Shown one piece after another: positions 47,197 through 58,973 of a stretch of DNA of 64,000 nucleotides; position 1 is the stretch's first letter, and every line of letters begins with the position of its first letter. Below the pieces are notes generated by a model, which saw only the letters and a program-made list of their open reading frames with translations, was not told where the DNA came from and made no database searches. The position numbers and the translations under genes are program-made. The stretch is from Pseudomonas sp. J452 (lineage in GTDB: Bacteria > Pseudomonadota > Gammaproteobacteria > Pseudomonadales > Pseudomonadaceae), in the NCBI RefSeq assembly GCF_024666525.1, contig NZ_CP088294.1:1922001-1986000 (forward strand), in the 5' to 3' direction.

Positions 47197-48171
47197 ATGA
47201 CCCATGCCCCCATTCCCGTCACCGTGCTCAGCGGCTTTCTCGGCGCCGGCAAGACCACCTTGCTGCAGCACCTGCTGCAGGCCGAGCACGGCCTCAGGCT
47301 GGCGGTGATCGAGAACGAGTACAGCGACACACCGATCGACGGCCAACTGCTTGGCAGTGCGCCGGTCGAGGTGATGACCCTGGCCAATGGCTGCGTCTGC
47401 TGCTCGATCCATGTCGAGCTGGAAAAGGCCCTGTACCTGCTACTGGACAAGCTGGATGCCGGTGAACTGGCCTTCGACCGCCTGGTGATCGAGTGCACCG
47501 GCCTGGCCGACCCGGCGCCGGTGGCGCAGACCTTCTTCGCCGACCCGGAGCTGTGCGAGCGCTATGTGCTGGACGGCATCCTCACCCTGGTCGACGCGGC
47601 CAATGCCGAGCGCCATCTGCAGGAAACCATCGCCCAGGCCCAGGTCGGTTTCGCCGACCGCATCCTGCTGAGCAAGACCGATCTGGTCGATGCTGCCCAT
47701 ATCGAGGCGTTGAGCCAGCGCCTGCAACGGATCAACCGCCGCGCGCCGATCCGCGTGGTCGAGCACGGCCGTATCGACCTGGCCGAGTTGCTGGATATCC
47801 GCGGTTTCAATCTCAATGCCGATATCGCCCCGGCCTTGCGCCTGACTCCGCGGGTGCCGGCTGGCAGCACGCCGGACCGGATTGCCACCCTGGTGCTGAA
47901 AAGTGATAAGCCACTGGATCTCGACAAGCTCAGCGCCTTTATGGAGAACCTGCTGGAGCAGCACGGCAACTCGCTGCTGCGCTACAAGGGCGTGCTCAGC
48001 GTCGCCGGTGAGGCGCGGCGCATGGTGTTCCAGGGTGTGCTACGGCTGTATGGCTTCGACTTCGACAGCGAGTGGGCGGCGGACGAGGTGCGTGAGAGCG
48101 TGATCGTGTTTATCGGCGACAAGCTGCCGGAAGATGAGATTCGCGCGGGATTTGCCCAGGTAGAGGCCTGA
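47197..48171 (+). CDS. yjiA: CobW/YjiA-family GTPase
   Basis: 324-residue G3E GTPase (COG0523). P-loop GFLGAGKTTLL (about 14-24), metal-site ENEYSD (about 45-50), the CxCC motif GCVCCSI (about 68-74), SKTDLVD (guanine specificity) and a C-terminal CobW_C domain. Such proteins act as zinc or other metal chaperones. It follows cstA-yjiX as in E. coli. Start MTHAPIPVTVLSG. Confidence 0.93.
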   Translation: MTHAPIPVTVLSGFLGAGKTTLLQHLLQAEHGLRLAVIENEYSDTPIDGQLLGSAPVEVMTLANGCVCCSIHVELEKALYLLLDKLDAGELAFDRLVIECTGLADPAPVAQTFFADPELCERYVLDGILTLVDAANAERHLQETIAQAQVGFADRILLSKTDLVDAAHIEALSQRLQRINRRAPIRVVEHGRIDLAELLDIRGFNLNADIAPALRLTPRVPAGSTPDRIATLVLKSDKPLDLDKLSAFMENLLEQHGNSLLRYKGVLSVAGEARRMVFQGVLRLYGFDFDSEWAADEVRESVIVFIGDKLPEDEIRAGFAQVEA

Positions 48172-48182
48172 TCGATAAGTCA

Positions 48183-48277
48183 CCCCTCTCCCGTTCACGG
48201 GAGAGGGGCCGGGGGAGAGGGTGTTCGAGGCCGGCGCTCTCCCTCTCCCTAGCCCTCTCCCATAAATGGGCGAGGGG
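48183..48277. repeat. R3 inverted doublet
   Basis: R3 copies at 48183-48221 (forward) and 48238-48277 (reverse), spaced about 16 bp. Just downstream of the yjiA stop, and followed by an R2 copy. Confidence 0.85.
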
Positions 48278-48313
48278 ACTGATCCGTGTTGCGGGCGTAG
48301 TTCGTCGTCTGGC

Positions 48314-48373
48314 GTAGCCCGGATGCAATCCGGGAAGCAGGCAGCCACTGACCCCGGATTGCATCCGGGCTAC
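48314..48373. repeat. R2 palindromic repeat
   Basis: gtagcccggatgcaatccgg...cccggattgcatccgggctac with a loop of about 18 bases. Third case of R3 followed by R2. Lies between convergent yjiA and glyA. Confidence 0.85.
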
Positions 48374-48385
48374 CGCCCAGAAACG

Positions 48386-48414
48386 AAAAAGCCCGGCATC
48401 AGCCGGGCTTTTTC
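48386..48414 (-). terminator. Terminator after glyA
   Basis: aaaaagcccggcatcagccg-ggcttttt: seven-base GC stem with A/T tracts on both sides, 21 bases after the glyA stop. Can act on both strands. Confidence 0.9.
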
Positions 48415-48435
48415 TTGCAGCGAGAACGCTGACGC

Positions 48436-49689
48436 TTAGTTGCCGTACACCGGCAGCTTGGCGCAGACGGCCTTGACCTTCTCGCGTACTGCGTCGACCA
48501 CGGACTCGTCGCCCATGTTCTGCAGGATGTCGCAGATCCAGCCGGCCAGTTCCTGGCACTCGGCTTCCTTGAAGCCGCGGGTGGTGACGGCCGGGGTGCC
48601 GATGCGCAGGCCGGAGGTAACGAACGGCGAACGCGGGTCGTTCGGCACGCTGTTCTTGTTCACGGTGATGTAGGCGCGACCCAGGGCGGCGTCGGCGTCC
48701 TTACCGGTGATGTCCTGCTTGATCAGCGACAGCAGGAACAGGTGGTTCTGCGTACCGCCGGAAACCACGTCGAAGCCGCGGGCGATGAACACGCTGGCCA
48801 TGGCCTGGGCGTTCTTCACCACCTGCTGCTGGTAGGTCTTGAACTCAGGCTGCAGGGCTTCCTTGAAGCACACGGCCTTGGCCGCGATCACGTGCTCCAG
48901 CGGGCCACCCTGGGCACCCGGGAAGACGGCGGAGTTGAGCTTCTTCTCGATCTCCTCGTTCTTGCGCGCGAGGATCAGGCCGCCGCGCGGGCCGCGCAGG
49001 GTCTTGTGGGTGGTGGTGGTGACGACGTCGGCGAACGGCACCGGGTTCGGGTACACGCCGGCGGCAACCAGGCCAGCCACGTGGGCCATGTCGACGAACA
49101 GGTAGGCACCGACTTTGTCGGCGATGGCGCGGAAGCGCGGGAAGTCGAGGATCTGCGAGTAGGCGGAGAAGCCGGCGATGATCATCTTCGGCTTGTGCTC
49201 AACGGCCAGGCGCTCGACTTCGTCGTAGTCGATCAGGCCGGCATCGGTGATGCCGTACTGCACGGCGTTGTACAGCTTGCCGGAGGAGGAAACGCTGGCG
49301 CCGTGGGTCAGGTGACCGCCGTGGGCCAGGCTCATGCCGAGGATGGTGTCGCCAGCTTGCAGCAGGGCGAGGAATACCGCGCTGTTGGCTTGCGAACCGG
49401 CGTGCGGCTGGACGTTGGCGTAGTCGGCGCCGAACAGCTCTTTGGCGCGGTCGATGGCCAGTTGCTCGACGATGTCGACGTACTCGCAGCCGCCGTAGTA
49501 ACGCTTGCCCGGGTAGCCTTCGGCGTACTTGTTGGTCAGTACCGAACCCTGGGCTTCCATCACCGCCGGGCTGGTGTAGTTCTCCGAGGCGATCAGCTCG
49601 ATGTGATGTTCCTGGCGCTGGGCTTCTTGCTCCATGGCGGCAAACAGGTCGGCGTCGAAACGGGCGAGGGTCAAATCACGGCTGAACAT
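48436..49689 (-). CDS. glyA: Serine hydroxymethyltransferase
   Basis: PLP enzyme interconverting serine and glycine with tetrahydrofolate, the main source of one-carbon units. 417 residues. The PLP lysine is in [14 protein letters not shown] (about Lys229); other motifs [28 protein letters not shown] and [11 protein letters not shown]. Pseudomonas carry more than one glyA; this copy lies next to morA as in P. aeruginosa. Start [12 protein letters not shown]. Confidence 0.97.
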   Translation of the reverse strand: MFSRDLTLARFDADLFAAMEQEAQRQEHHIELIASENYTSPAVMEAQGSVLTNKYAEGYPGKRYYGGCEYVDIVEQLAIDRAKELFGADYANVQPHAGSQANSAVFLALLQAGDTILGMSLAHGGHLTHGASVSSSGKLYNAVQYGITDAGLIDYDEVERLAVEHKPKMIIAGFSAYSQILDFPRFRAIADKVGAYLFVDMAHVAGLVAAGVYPNPVPFADVVTTTTHKTLRGPRGGLILARKNEEIEKKLNSAVFPGAQGGPLEHVIAAKAVCFKEALQPEFKTYQQQVVKNAQAMASVFIARGFDVVSGGTQNHLFLLSLIKQDITGKDADAALGRAYITVNKNSVPNDPRSPFVTSGLRIGTPAVTTRGFKEAECQELAGWICDILQNMGDESVVDAVREKVKAVCAKLPVYGN

Positions 49690-49802
49690 GGCAGTCCTCT
49701 GCGGAGCGGTGCGGGAAAAAGGCGCGCATTCTAACCCATACGTCGGGTACTGGCATATGAAAGGCAGTCATGTGGCGGACAAGTGGTGCTCACGCATGCT
49801 TT

Positions 49803-52800
49803 CTAGCTGAGCATGAACAGCGCAGCGCCGCTGAACTGGGCCTCGAACTGCGCGGCGGGCATCGGCTTGCCGAGCAGGTAGCCCTGCACCTCGTCGCAGC
49901 CGTGTTCACGCAGGAAGTCGAGCTGGGGCTGGGTTTCCACGCCTTCGGCGATCACCGCCAGGCCCAGGCTGTGAGCCATGGCGATGATGGCGCGGGCGAT
50001 CTGCCCGTCCTGCTCGCCCTCGGGCAGGCCGTCGACGAAGCTGCGGTCGATCTTCAGCACGTCGATGGGGAACTGCTTGAGGTAGTTGAGCGAGGAGTAG
50101 CCGGTGCCGAAGTCGTCCACCGCGATGCACAGGCCGAGTTTCTTCAGGCTGGCGAGGATTTGCAGGGTTTCGTCGACGTCGCGCATCAGGATGCTTTCGG
50201 TCAGCTCCAGCTCCAGGCAGGCCGAGGGCACGCCACTGACGTCGAGCATGCGTGAGATGCGCATGGCTAGTTGGCCATCGGCGAACTGGCGGGCGGACAG
50301 GTTGACCGAAATTTTCGGTACCCGCACCTTGCTGGCGTGCCAGCTCTTGAGCTGGCGGCAGGCCTCTTCGATCACCCAGTCGCCGACCTGCACCACCAGG
50401 CCGAGTTCTTCCAGCACTGGAATGAACTCGCCGGGCGCGACCAGGCCGCGCACCGGGTGCTGCCAGCGCAGCAGCGCTTCGACCCCGGTCAGGCGCTTGC
50501 CGTCGCCACTGAACTGCGGCTGGTAGTAGAGCAGGAACTGATCCTGCTCCAGGGCATGGCGCAGGTCGCTTTCCAGCTCCAGGCGCTGCAGGGCGGTGGC
50601 GTTCATGTCCGCTTGGTAGAACTGGAAGTTGTTCTTGCCGCGTTCCTTGGCGTGGTACATGGCGGTGTCGGCGTTCTTCATCAGCTGGCTCAGCTCGTCA
50701 CCATCTTGCGGTGCCAGGGCGATGCCGATACTGGCGGTGACGAAGAACTCGCGGCCCTGCAGGATGAACGGCTGAGCCAGGCTGGCGAGGATCTGCTCGG
50801 CCACATGGATGGCGCGGTTCAGTGCGCCTTCACGGGTTTCGCGCGGTTGCAGCAGCAGGGTGAATTCGTCGCCGCCCATGCGTGCCACGGTGTCGTCCTC
50901 GTCGACGCAGGCGGCCAGGCGCACGGCCACGTCCTTGAGCATGCGGTCGCCGGCGGCATGGCCGAGGGAGTCGTTGATCGGCTTGAAGCGGTCGAGGTCG
51001 AGGAACATCAGGACCACCCATTCCTCGTGCCGCTCGGCATGTTGCAAGGCGGTGTGCAGACGGTCCTGGAACAGGGTGCGGTTGGGCAGCAGGGTCAGGG
51101 CATCGTAGTAGGCCAGGCGGTGGATGCGCTGCTCGCTGGCCTTGCGCTCGCTGATGTCGTTGAAGAAGCACACATAGCTGACCAGATCACCTTCGTCGTC
51201 CTGTACCGCGGTGATGCCGACCCAGGCCGGATACTGCTCGCCGCTCTTGCGCTTGAGCCACAGCTCGCCTTCCCAGCTGCCATGCTGGTTGAGCTGGTTG
51301 AGGATGTAGGTGAGCTGGCCAGCCTGCTGGCGGTCGGCGGTAAGCATGCTGGGCAACTGATCGAGCACTTCCGCGGTGGCGAAGCCGCTGATGCGCTGGA
51401 AGGTCTCGTTGGTGCGCACGATATAGCCGGCCGGGTCGGTGACCATGATCGCCGCGGTGGAGTGTTCGAAGACCGTGGCGGCCATGCGCAGGTCGCGTTC
51501 GGCGCGGCGTTGCTGGCTGATGTCGCGCACGATGCTGAACACGCCTTCGAAGCGGTCCTGCTCGTCCCACATCAGTGTCCCGCGCATTTCCACGGTGATC
51601 TTGCGGCCATCGGCACGCAGGCAGTCGAAGACGAACGGCTTGCTGTTCTGCTGTTGTTGCAGCTGTTTCAGGCGCGCCGGGTTGTCGATTGCCTGCTTGA
51701 GCTGCTCCAGCATGGCCTGCATTTCATCCTGTTGGCGCGGGCTGGTGACGATGTTGAGCAGGCCGTGCTGGAGGATCCACTCCGGGCTGTAACCGAACAG
51801 GTTTTCGGCCGAGGGGCTGACATAGTCCCGCTGCAGTCTGCTGTCCGTGGAGAAGATCACATCGCTGATACTTTCCGCCAGGCGCCGATAACGCCGTTCG
51901 CTGTCGTGCAGGCTGAGTTGGGCGTTGATCTCGAGGGTGATGTCTTTGGCCACGCCGATCAGGCGGCTGACCCGGCCATTGGCATCGCGGCTGAGGGCGT
52001 GTTCGCGGATGTCGAACCAGTGCCAGCTGCCGTCGCGGTGGCGCCAGCGCAGCTGGAGTTGCAGCAACTGACCCTGGCCGACCACTTTCTGCAGGTTGCG
52101 CACGCGCTGGTACAGCTCGACATCGTCGGGGTGGAGGATCTTCTCCCACAGCTTGTCGCCCAGTTGGCGCAACTCGTCCTTGCTGTAGCCCAGATCTGGG
52201 CCGAGGCGGTTGTTGCTGAACAGCACGCGCTGGTTGCTCATGTCGTGCACATACAGCGTATCCGGCACGGCGCGCAGCACATCGGACCAGAAACGCTCGC
52301 GCTCGACCAGCGACAGCTCGACGCGCTTGCGGCTGGTGATGTCGTGGATGCTCAGGGTAACGGCCTTGAACTCGTTGGCCCGGCGCGGCAGCTGCAGGGT
52401 CAGCCACAGGTAGCGTTCATGGCCATGGGGCGTGCGCATGCGGCTTTCGACCATCATGTCCTGCTCACCATCGATCAGCGCGGTAATCAGTGCATGGCGA
52501 GAGCTGCCCGGCCGTAGCGGGCGATTGCCGATCAGGTGATCCCAGGCCTGTTTCGGCGAGTCGACGCCGAGCAGTTGCATGGCCACCCGATTCAACTCGG
52601 TGATGCGTAGCTGCTTCAGCAGCAGTTGATTATTTTCCGGCGACTGTTGCAGCCAGCCAGCCAATTGGCTGCTGTGGCGCAGGCCCTGCTGGTCGAGGAA
52701 GTCCTTCATGCCGCTCAGATCGAACACGTAGAGGGCGATACCGCTGCCTTCGAAGATGCCCTGGTAACGTCGGCGGGTGTCCTGCAGGACTTCGACGGCT

Positions 52801-54014
52801 TTCTGTTGCTCGGTCACGTCGCGCAGTACCCAGACCGTACCCTCGTGGCGCGCTCCGTCGGCGAGTTTGTGGCTGGTCACGGTGTACAGGCGGGATTGGC
52901 CGTCCTGAAGGATTTCGACTGGTTGTGCCGGGGGCGGCGTGTCGGCTTCCAGCCAGGGTCCGAGGACCGGCAGCAGGTTGAGCAAATGACGGCTACTGGC
53001 CTCGGCACTGCTCAGACCGAACATCTGCTCGGCACGCGGATTGAGGTAGCTGATCTGGCCATCGGCCTGGGTCACCAGGACGCGCTCTTCGATGGCGCCC
53101 AGGGCGGCGATGGCGTCGTTGAGCGAACGGCGTGACAACGCATGGGATTCACGCAGGCTGCGCTGCTCGCGCAGCAGGCCGAACAGGGCGAGCAGGGCCA
53201 GGGTGGCACAGAGGATGAACAGCAACAGCTTGCCGGCCTGCACCGGCAGCAGTTCGGCACGCACCTGCTCGGCATCGAACAGGGCGTGCACTTGCCAGTC
53301 GCTATGGGCCAATGGCAGTTGCAGGGTGCTCAACCGGTGCTCAGCTTCGCTCAGTTGCGCGGTTGGCGATGCTTGCGGGTCGTGCGGCTGGCGCAGCATA
53401 ACCAGGCCGCTGCGCTGATCCTGCAGCAGCCAGGGTTGCTGGTCGCGGGCCTGCGGCAGCCAGTTGTGCAGGGCCGCCGGGCGTAGGCGCAGCAGCCAGC
53501 CGCCAGCAGTTTTGGGCTTGGCCAGTGCCAGATAGAGCAGGCCTTGCTCGCGTGGGCCATAGGCGAAATGGTAGGGGTGCTGGTGCGCCAGGCTCAACTG
53601 GCTGAGCAGTTCGCTGTCTGCCGCTGGCGCGCTGTCGGCCAGCACCTGGCCCTTGGCGTCGAACCAGGCCAGGCTGTGCAGGGCCGGGTAGATGCGGCGC
53701 AGGCTGTCGAGCAGCGCGCTCAGGTCGTTTCCGGTTACGGGGGCGGGGGCGTTGTGTTGCAGGAAAGCCTGGCCGGCTTCGGCCTTGAGCTTCATCGCCA
53801 GGGCCAGGTGTTCGCTCAACTGGGTGCTGTAGGCCAGGTTGCGTTGGCGCTGGTTATCTTCCAGTTGCTGGAATTCCTGCTGCAATTGCCACAGCAACAG
53901 GCCCAGCATCAATGCCACCAGCAGCGCCAGAGCCCCTTTCAGCGAACCACGCGAAGGGCTGGCGAACGGGTCGCGTAGGGCGCGGCGGGAGCGGTGGCGG
54001 GGGAGTTTAGGCAC
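49803..54014 (-). CDS. morA: MorA, PAS-GGDEF-EAL c-di-GMP enzyme
   Basis: Large membrane sensor controlling flagellar timing and biofilm through c-di-GMP. About 1403 residues. Order: TM1 (about 27-48), periplasmic sensor region to about 250, TM2 (LLLFILCATLALLALFGLL), four or more PAS/PAC units (about 290-950), GGDEF domain with intact GGDEF (about 1045), EAL domain with GVEALLRW (about 1178), ELTESILMRD, DDFGTGYSSL and AEGVET. Both catalytic sets look intact. GTG at 54014 (VPKLPRHRSRR) has GCAGGA upstream; an in-frame ATG at 54071 would add 19 unlike residues. Confidence 0.93.
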   Translation of the reverse strand: MPKLPRHRSRRALRDPFASPSRGSLKGALALLVALMLGLLLWQLQQEFQQLEDNQRQRNLAYSTQLSEHLALAMKLKAEAGQAFLQHNAPAPVTGNDLSALLDSLRRIYPALHSLAWFDAKGQVLADSAPAADSELLSQLSLAHQHPYHFAYGPREQGLLYLALAKPKTAGGWLLRLRPAALHNWLPQARDQQPWLLQDQRSGLVMLRQPHDPQASPTAQLSEAEHRLSTLQLPLAHSDWQVHALFDAEQVRAELLPVQAGKLLLFILCATLALLALFGLLREQRSLRESHALSRRSLNDAIAALGAIEERVLVTQADGQISYLNPRAEQMFGLSSAEASSRHLLNLLPVLGPWLEADTPPPAQPVEILQDGQSRLYTVTSHKLADGARHEGTVWVLRDVTEQQKAVEVLQDTRRRYQGIFEGSGIALYVFDLSGMKDFLDQQGLRHSSQLAGWLQQSPENNQLLLKQLRITELNRVAMQLLGVDSPKQAWDHLIGNRPLRPGSSRHALITALIDGEQDMMVESRMRTPHGHERYLWLTLQLPRRANEFKAVTLSIHDITSRKRVELSLVERERFWSDVLRAVPDTLYVHDMSNQRVLFSNNRLGPDLGYSKDELRQLGDKLWEKILHPDDVELYQRVRNLQKVVGQGQLLQLQLRWRHRDGSWHWFDIREHALSRDANGRVSRLIGVAKDITLEINAQLSLHDSERRYRRLAESISDVIFSTDSRLQRDYVSPSAENLFGYSPEWILQHGLLNIVTSPRQQDEMQAMLEQLKQAIDNPARLKQLQQQQNSKPFVFDCLRADGRKITVEMRGTLMWDEQDRFEGVFSIVRDISQQRRAERDLRMAATVFEHSTAAIMVTDPAGYIVRTNETFQRISGFATAEVLDQLPSMLTADRQQAGQLTYILNQLNQHGSWEGELWLKRKSGEQYPAWVGITAVQDDEGDLVSYVCFFNDISERKASEQRIHRLAYYDALTLLPNRTLFQDRLHTALQHAERHEEWVVLMFLDLDRFKPINDSLGHAAGDRMLKDVAVRLAACVDEDDTVARMGGDEFTLLLQPRETREGALNRAIHVAEQILASLAQPFILQGREFFVTASIGIALAPQDGDELSQLMKNADTAMYHAKERGKNNFQFYQADMNATALQRLELESDLRHALEQDQFLLYYQPQFSGDGKRLTGVEALLRWQHPVRGLVAPGEFIPVLEELGLVVQVGDWVIEEACRQLKSWHASKVRVPKISVNLSARQFADGQLAMRISRMLDVSGVPSACLELELTESILMRDVDETLQILASLKKLGLCIAVDDFGTGYSSLNYLKQFPIDVLKIDRSFVDGLPEGEQDGQIARAIIAMAHSLGLAVIAEGVETQPQLDFLREHGCDEVQGYLLGKPMPAAQFEAQFSGAALFMLS

Positions 54015-54273
54015 GCAACGGAATCCTGCTGATACAACTGCCTGTCTATGGACTGTAAGCCAGGCAAGCACAGCCCGCTAGCATGCCTTGAAGTGCGGCA
54101 ATGTGCCATTACTGTCCGTCGTTGTGGTTTGCCCGTACGGGTGCAATTCGGTAGTTTTGCCGCACGCGCGCGGGCCTAGCGGCTATCATGCACATTCGCT
54201 GGAAAGTTTTGCTGCGGTCGATCGGCCGGCGGCGCTGTTTCTCCTCTTCTTATATACAGAACCAAGGTCATCC

Positions 54274-55941
<1,668 letters not shown>

Positions 55942-55956
55942 CTCGCGCTGCAATGC

Positions 55957-55981
55957 AAACGGAGCCGCAAGGCTCCGTTTT
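55957..55981 (+). terminator. Terminator after ettA
   Basis: aaacggagcc-gcaa-ggctccgttt followed by tcattt. Eight- to ten-base stem, 16 bases after the ettA stop. Confidence 0.9.
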
Positions 55982-56082
55982 CATTTGTTCTGCGGCAAAG
56001 CGCCAGGCCGTTGGCAGCAGCGCCCCCGCGTCATGGCGATAATCCACCCGCTCGGGTCATTGGTGTCTGCAAGGAGAAGGAC

Positions 56083-56697
56083 ATGCTCAGAAGGCAAGGA
56101 ATGCGCGCCGCCCTGCTGGCCGCGCTCTGTAGTGTCGGCCAGGCTGTGGCGCTGGAGGTGCGCGAAGGCGACATCATCTTCCACCCGTCGCGCTCGACGC
56201 AGAGCCTGGCGATTCAGCAGGCCACCCATTCGCGCTACAGCCACATGGGCCTGGTGCTCTACCGTGATGGCCAGCCGCAGGTTTACGAGGCCAGTGCGCG
56301 GGTCAAGTACACGCCGCTGGCCGAGTGGATCGCCCGCGGCGAAGGTGGTCACTATGTGCTCAAGCGGCTGCGCGAGGCCGATCGCCTGCTGGACGAGCCG
56401 GCCCTGCGCCGCCTGCGGGCCGAGGCGGCGCCGTTTGCCGGGCGCCGCTACGACCTGACGTTCGAATGGTCGGATCAGCGCCTGTACTGCTCCGAACTGG
56501 TGTGGAAAATCTACCAGCGCGCCCTCGGGCTGGAAATCGGCGCTCTGCAGCAGATCCGCGACTTCGATCTGAGTTCGGCTGCGGTGCGCAGCAAGATGCG
56601 CGAACGCTATGGCGAGCAGGTGCCACTGGATGAGCAGGTGATTTCGCCGGCGGCGATGTTCGATTCGCCCTTGCTGGTGCAGGTTTACGCGCAGTAA
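56083..56697 (+). CDS. YiiX-type permuted NlpC/P60 cysteine hydrolase
   Basis: 204-residue exported protein. Signal peptide LLAALCSVGQAVA, cleaved about residue 20. It is a circularly permuted papain-like fold: the His motif THSRYSHMGLVLY comes first (about 51-63) and the Cys motif LYCSELVWKIY later (about 143-153), as in E. coli YiiX/DUF830. The family is thought to hydrolyse peptide or lipid amide/ester bonds; substrate unknown. AAGGAGAAGG precedes the ATG. Convergent with arcC. Confidence 0.88.
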   Translation: MLRRQGMRAALLAALCSVGQAVALEVREGDIIFHPSRSTQSLAIQQATHSRYSHMGLVLYRDGQPQVYEASARVKYTPLAEWIARGEGGHYVLKRLREADRLLDEPALRRLRAEAAPFAGRRYDLTFEWSDQRLYCSELVWKIYQRALGLEIGALQQIRDFDLSSAAVRSKMRERYGEQVPLDEQVISPAAMFDSPLLVQVYAQ

Positions 56698-56722
56698 GCG
56701 CGGCACCCGGCGATCTTCAGAG

Positions 56723-56761
56723 TGATCACGGCCCCGTCACGCGGGTGACGGAGCCGTGATC
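56723..56761. terminator. Bidirectional terminator, YiiX gene/arcC
   Basis: gatcacggc-cccgtcacgcgggtgacgg-agccgtgatc: long interrupted stem between convergent genes. No T tract, so termination strength is uncertain. Confidence 0.65.
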
Positions 56762-56766
56762 AGGCC

Positions 56767-57693
56767 TCAGCGATAGCTCACGCCGGGTTGCGCGGTGCTG
56801 ATGCGGGTGCCGGCCTTGCCCTGAACGATGGCTTCGATGTCCGGCAACGATCCGATCACCGCCACCTTGCCGGTGTCGCGGGCGAACTCGCAGGCCGCCT
56901 GGACTTTCGGCCCCATGGAGCCCGCGGCAAAGCCGAGGCGTTCCAGTTCGTCGGGGTGGGCCTGGGCGATGGCCTTCTGGGTTGGTTTGCCCCAGTCGAT
57001 ATAGGTGGCATCAACATCGGTGGCGATCACCAGCAGGTCGGCTTGCAGTTCGGTGGCCAGAAATGCTGAGCAGAGATCCTTGTCGATCACCGCTTCCACC
57101 CCGACCAGCTTGCCGTCTTTGTACATGGTCGGGATGCCGCCGCCACCGGCGGCAATCACGATGGTGCCCTTTTCCAGCAGCCACTTGAGTGGACGAATCT
57201 CGAAGATGCGCTTGGGTCGTGGGCTGGCGACGACGCGACGGAACTTGTCACCATCGGGTGCGATGGTCCAGCCTTTCTCGGCGGCCAGTTGCTCGGCTTC
57301 CGCCTTGGCGTAGACCGGGCCGATGGGCTTGGTCATGTGCTGGAAGGCTGGGTCGTTGGGATCGACTTCAACCTGGGTGAGCAGGGTGGCGAAGGGCACC
57401 TCGACGGGCAGCAGGTTACCCAGCTCCTGTTCGATCATGTAGCCGATCATGCCTTCGGTTTCGGCCCCGAGCACGTCCAGCGGGTAGGGGTTCTTGGCAT
57501 CGTAGGCGTTGCCTTGCAGGGCCAGCAGGCCGACTTGCGGGCCGTTGCCGTGGGCCACCACCAGCTCGTTGCCGGTAGCGATCTTGGCGATCTGCTCGCA
57601 GGCGATGCGCACGTTCTCGCGTTGGTTCTCGGCGGTCATGGCTTCGCCGCGGCGAAGCAGGGCGTTACCGCCCAGGGCGATGACGAGTCGCAT
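56767..57693 (-). CDS. arcC: Carbamate kinase
   Basis: Last step of the arginine deiminase pathway: carbamoyl phosphate + ADP gives ATP, carbon dioxide and ammonia. 308 residues. Motifs [14 protein letters not shown] (4-17), [11 protein letters not shown] (about 50), [14 protein letters not shown] and [18 protein letters not shown] lies 10 bases upstream of the ATG. It is the last gene of arcDABC, separated from arcB by 172 bp holding an R3 doublet. Confidence 0.97.
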   Translation of the reverse strand: MRLVIALGGNALLRRGEAMTAENQRENVRIACEQIAKIATGNELVVAHGNGPQVGLLALQGNAYDAKNPYPLDVLGAETEGMIGYMIEQELGNLLPVEVPFATLLTQVEVDPNDPAFQHMTKPIGPVYAKAEAEQLAAEKGWTIAPDGDKFRRVVASPRPKRIFEIRPLKWLLEKGTIVIAAGGGGIPTMYKDGKLVGVEAVIDKDLCSAFLATELQADLLVIATDVDATYIDWGKPTQKAIAQAHPDELERLGFAAGSMGPKVQAACEFARDTGKVAVIGSLPDIEAIVQGKAGTRISTAQPGVSYR

Positions 57694-57735
57694 GGTGTTC
57701 TCCTTGTTCGTAGCCGGGGTGATGCACGATCGGCT

Positions 57736-57840
57736 CCCTCTCCCATTCATGGGAGAGGGCTGGGGAGAGGGTGATCAGGCGACTCGGAATCGTCGGATAA
57801 ACCCTCTCCCCCAGCCCCTCTCCCGCAAGCGGGAGAGGGG
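57736..57840. repeat. R3 inverted doublet in arcB-arcC gap
   Basis: Copies at 57736-57771 (forward, gggagagggc tail) and 57801-57840 (reverse, cccgcaagcggg hairpin), 29 bp apart. The arcDABC mRNA would carry two hairpins here. Confidence 0.85.
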
Positions 57841-57865
57841 AGGCAAGCGCACAGCTTTTTGGGGT

Positions 57866-58876
57866 TTAGATATCGGCCAGGGTCGAAACCAGGATCGCCT
57901 TGATGGTGTGCATGCGGTTTTCCGCCTGCTCGAAGGCGATGCACCACGGCGACTCGAACACATCCTCGGTCACTTCGATGCCGTTCTTCAGGTGCGGGTA
58001 CTTCTCGGCGATCTGCTTGCCGACCTTGGTGTCGCTGTTATGGAAGGCGGGCAGGCAGTGCATGAACTTGACGCGTGGGTTGCCGGCAGCCTGCATCAGC
58101 GCGCTGTTGACCTGGTAGGGCAGCAGTTGCTCGATACGCTCGGCCCAGGCTTCGACCGGCTCGCCCATGGATACCCAGACGTCGGTATGGACGAAATCGA
58201 CGCCCTTGACCGCGGCCTTGGGATCTTCGGTGAGGGTGATGCGCGCGCCGCTTTCCTCGGCGAACTTCTTGCAGGCGGCAACATGCTCGTCAGTCGGCCA
58301 CAGCGCCTTGGGTGCGGCGATACGCACATCCATGCCCAGCTTGGCGCCGATCAGCAGCAGCGAGTTGCCCATGTTGTTGCGCGCGTCACCCAGGTAGGCG
58401 TAGCTGATCTCGTGCAGCGGCTTGTCGCTGAATTCACGCATGGTCAGCACGTCGGCGAGCATCTGGGTCGGGTGGTATTCGTCGGTCAGGCCGTTGAACA
58501 CCGGTACGCCGGCATAGCTGGCCAGTTCCTCAACGATTTCCTGCTTGAAACCGCGGTATTCGATGGCGTCGTACATGCGCCCGAGCACGCGGGCGGTGTC
58601 TTTCATGCTCTCCTTGTGGCCAATCTGCGAGGAGCCCGGGTCGATGTAGGTGACGTTGGCGCCCTGGTCATAGGCGGCCACTTCGAAGGCGCAGCGAGTG
58701 CGGGTCGAGGTCTTCTCGAAGATCAGCGCAATGTTCTTGCGCAGCAGGTGTGGCTGCTCGGTGCCGGTGTATTTGGCGCGCTTGAGGTCGCGCGACAGAT
58801 CGAGCAGATAGCGCAGCTCGCGAGTGCTGTGGTGCATCAGACTGAGCAGGTTGCGGTTGTGCATATTGAACGCCAT
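57866..58876 (-). CDS. arcB: Catabolic ornithine carbamoyltransferase
   Basis: Phosphorolyses citrulline to ornithine and carbamoyl phosphate. 336 residues, starting [18 protein letters not shown] as in the catabolic enzyme. Carbamoyl-phosphate site [12 protein letters not shown] (about 54-65), ornithine-side [12 protein letters not shown] and the active-site cysteine in [10 protein letters not shown]. Second-last gene of arcDABC, 97 bp after arcA. Confidence 0.97.
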   Translation of the reverse strand: MAFNMHNRNLLSLMHHSTRELRYLLDLSRDLKRAKYTGTEQPHLLRKNIALIFEKTSTRTRCAFEVAAYDQGANVTYIDPGSSQIGHKESMKDTARVLGRMYDAIEYRGFKQEIVEELASYAGVPVFNGLTDEYHPTQMLADVLTMREFSDKPLHEISYAYLGDARNNMGNSLLLIGAKLGMDVRIAAPKALWPTDEHVAACKKFAEESGARITLTEDPKAAVKGVDFVHTDVWVSMGEPVEAWAERIEQLLPYQVNSALMQAAGNPRVKFMHCLPAFHNSDTKVGKQIAEKYPHLKNGIEVTEDVFESPWCIAFEQAENRMHTIKAILVSTLADI

Positions 58877-58973
58877 GGTTCTTTCTCCTTGTAGGCAACT
58901 GGAAACCTGGCCGCGTCAGAACTGCAAATGGCTGGCGGGGCGGGCGGCTGGGTTACAGCCACCGGGATAGGGA

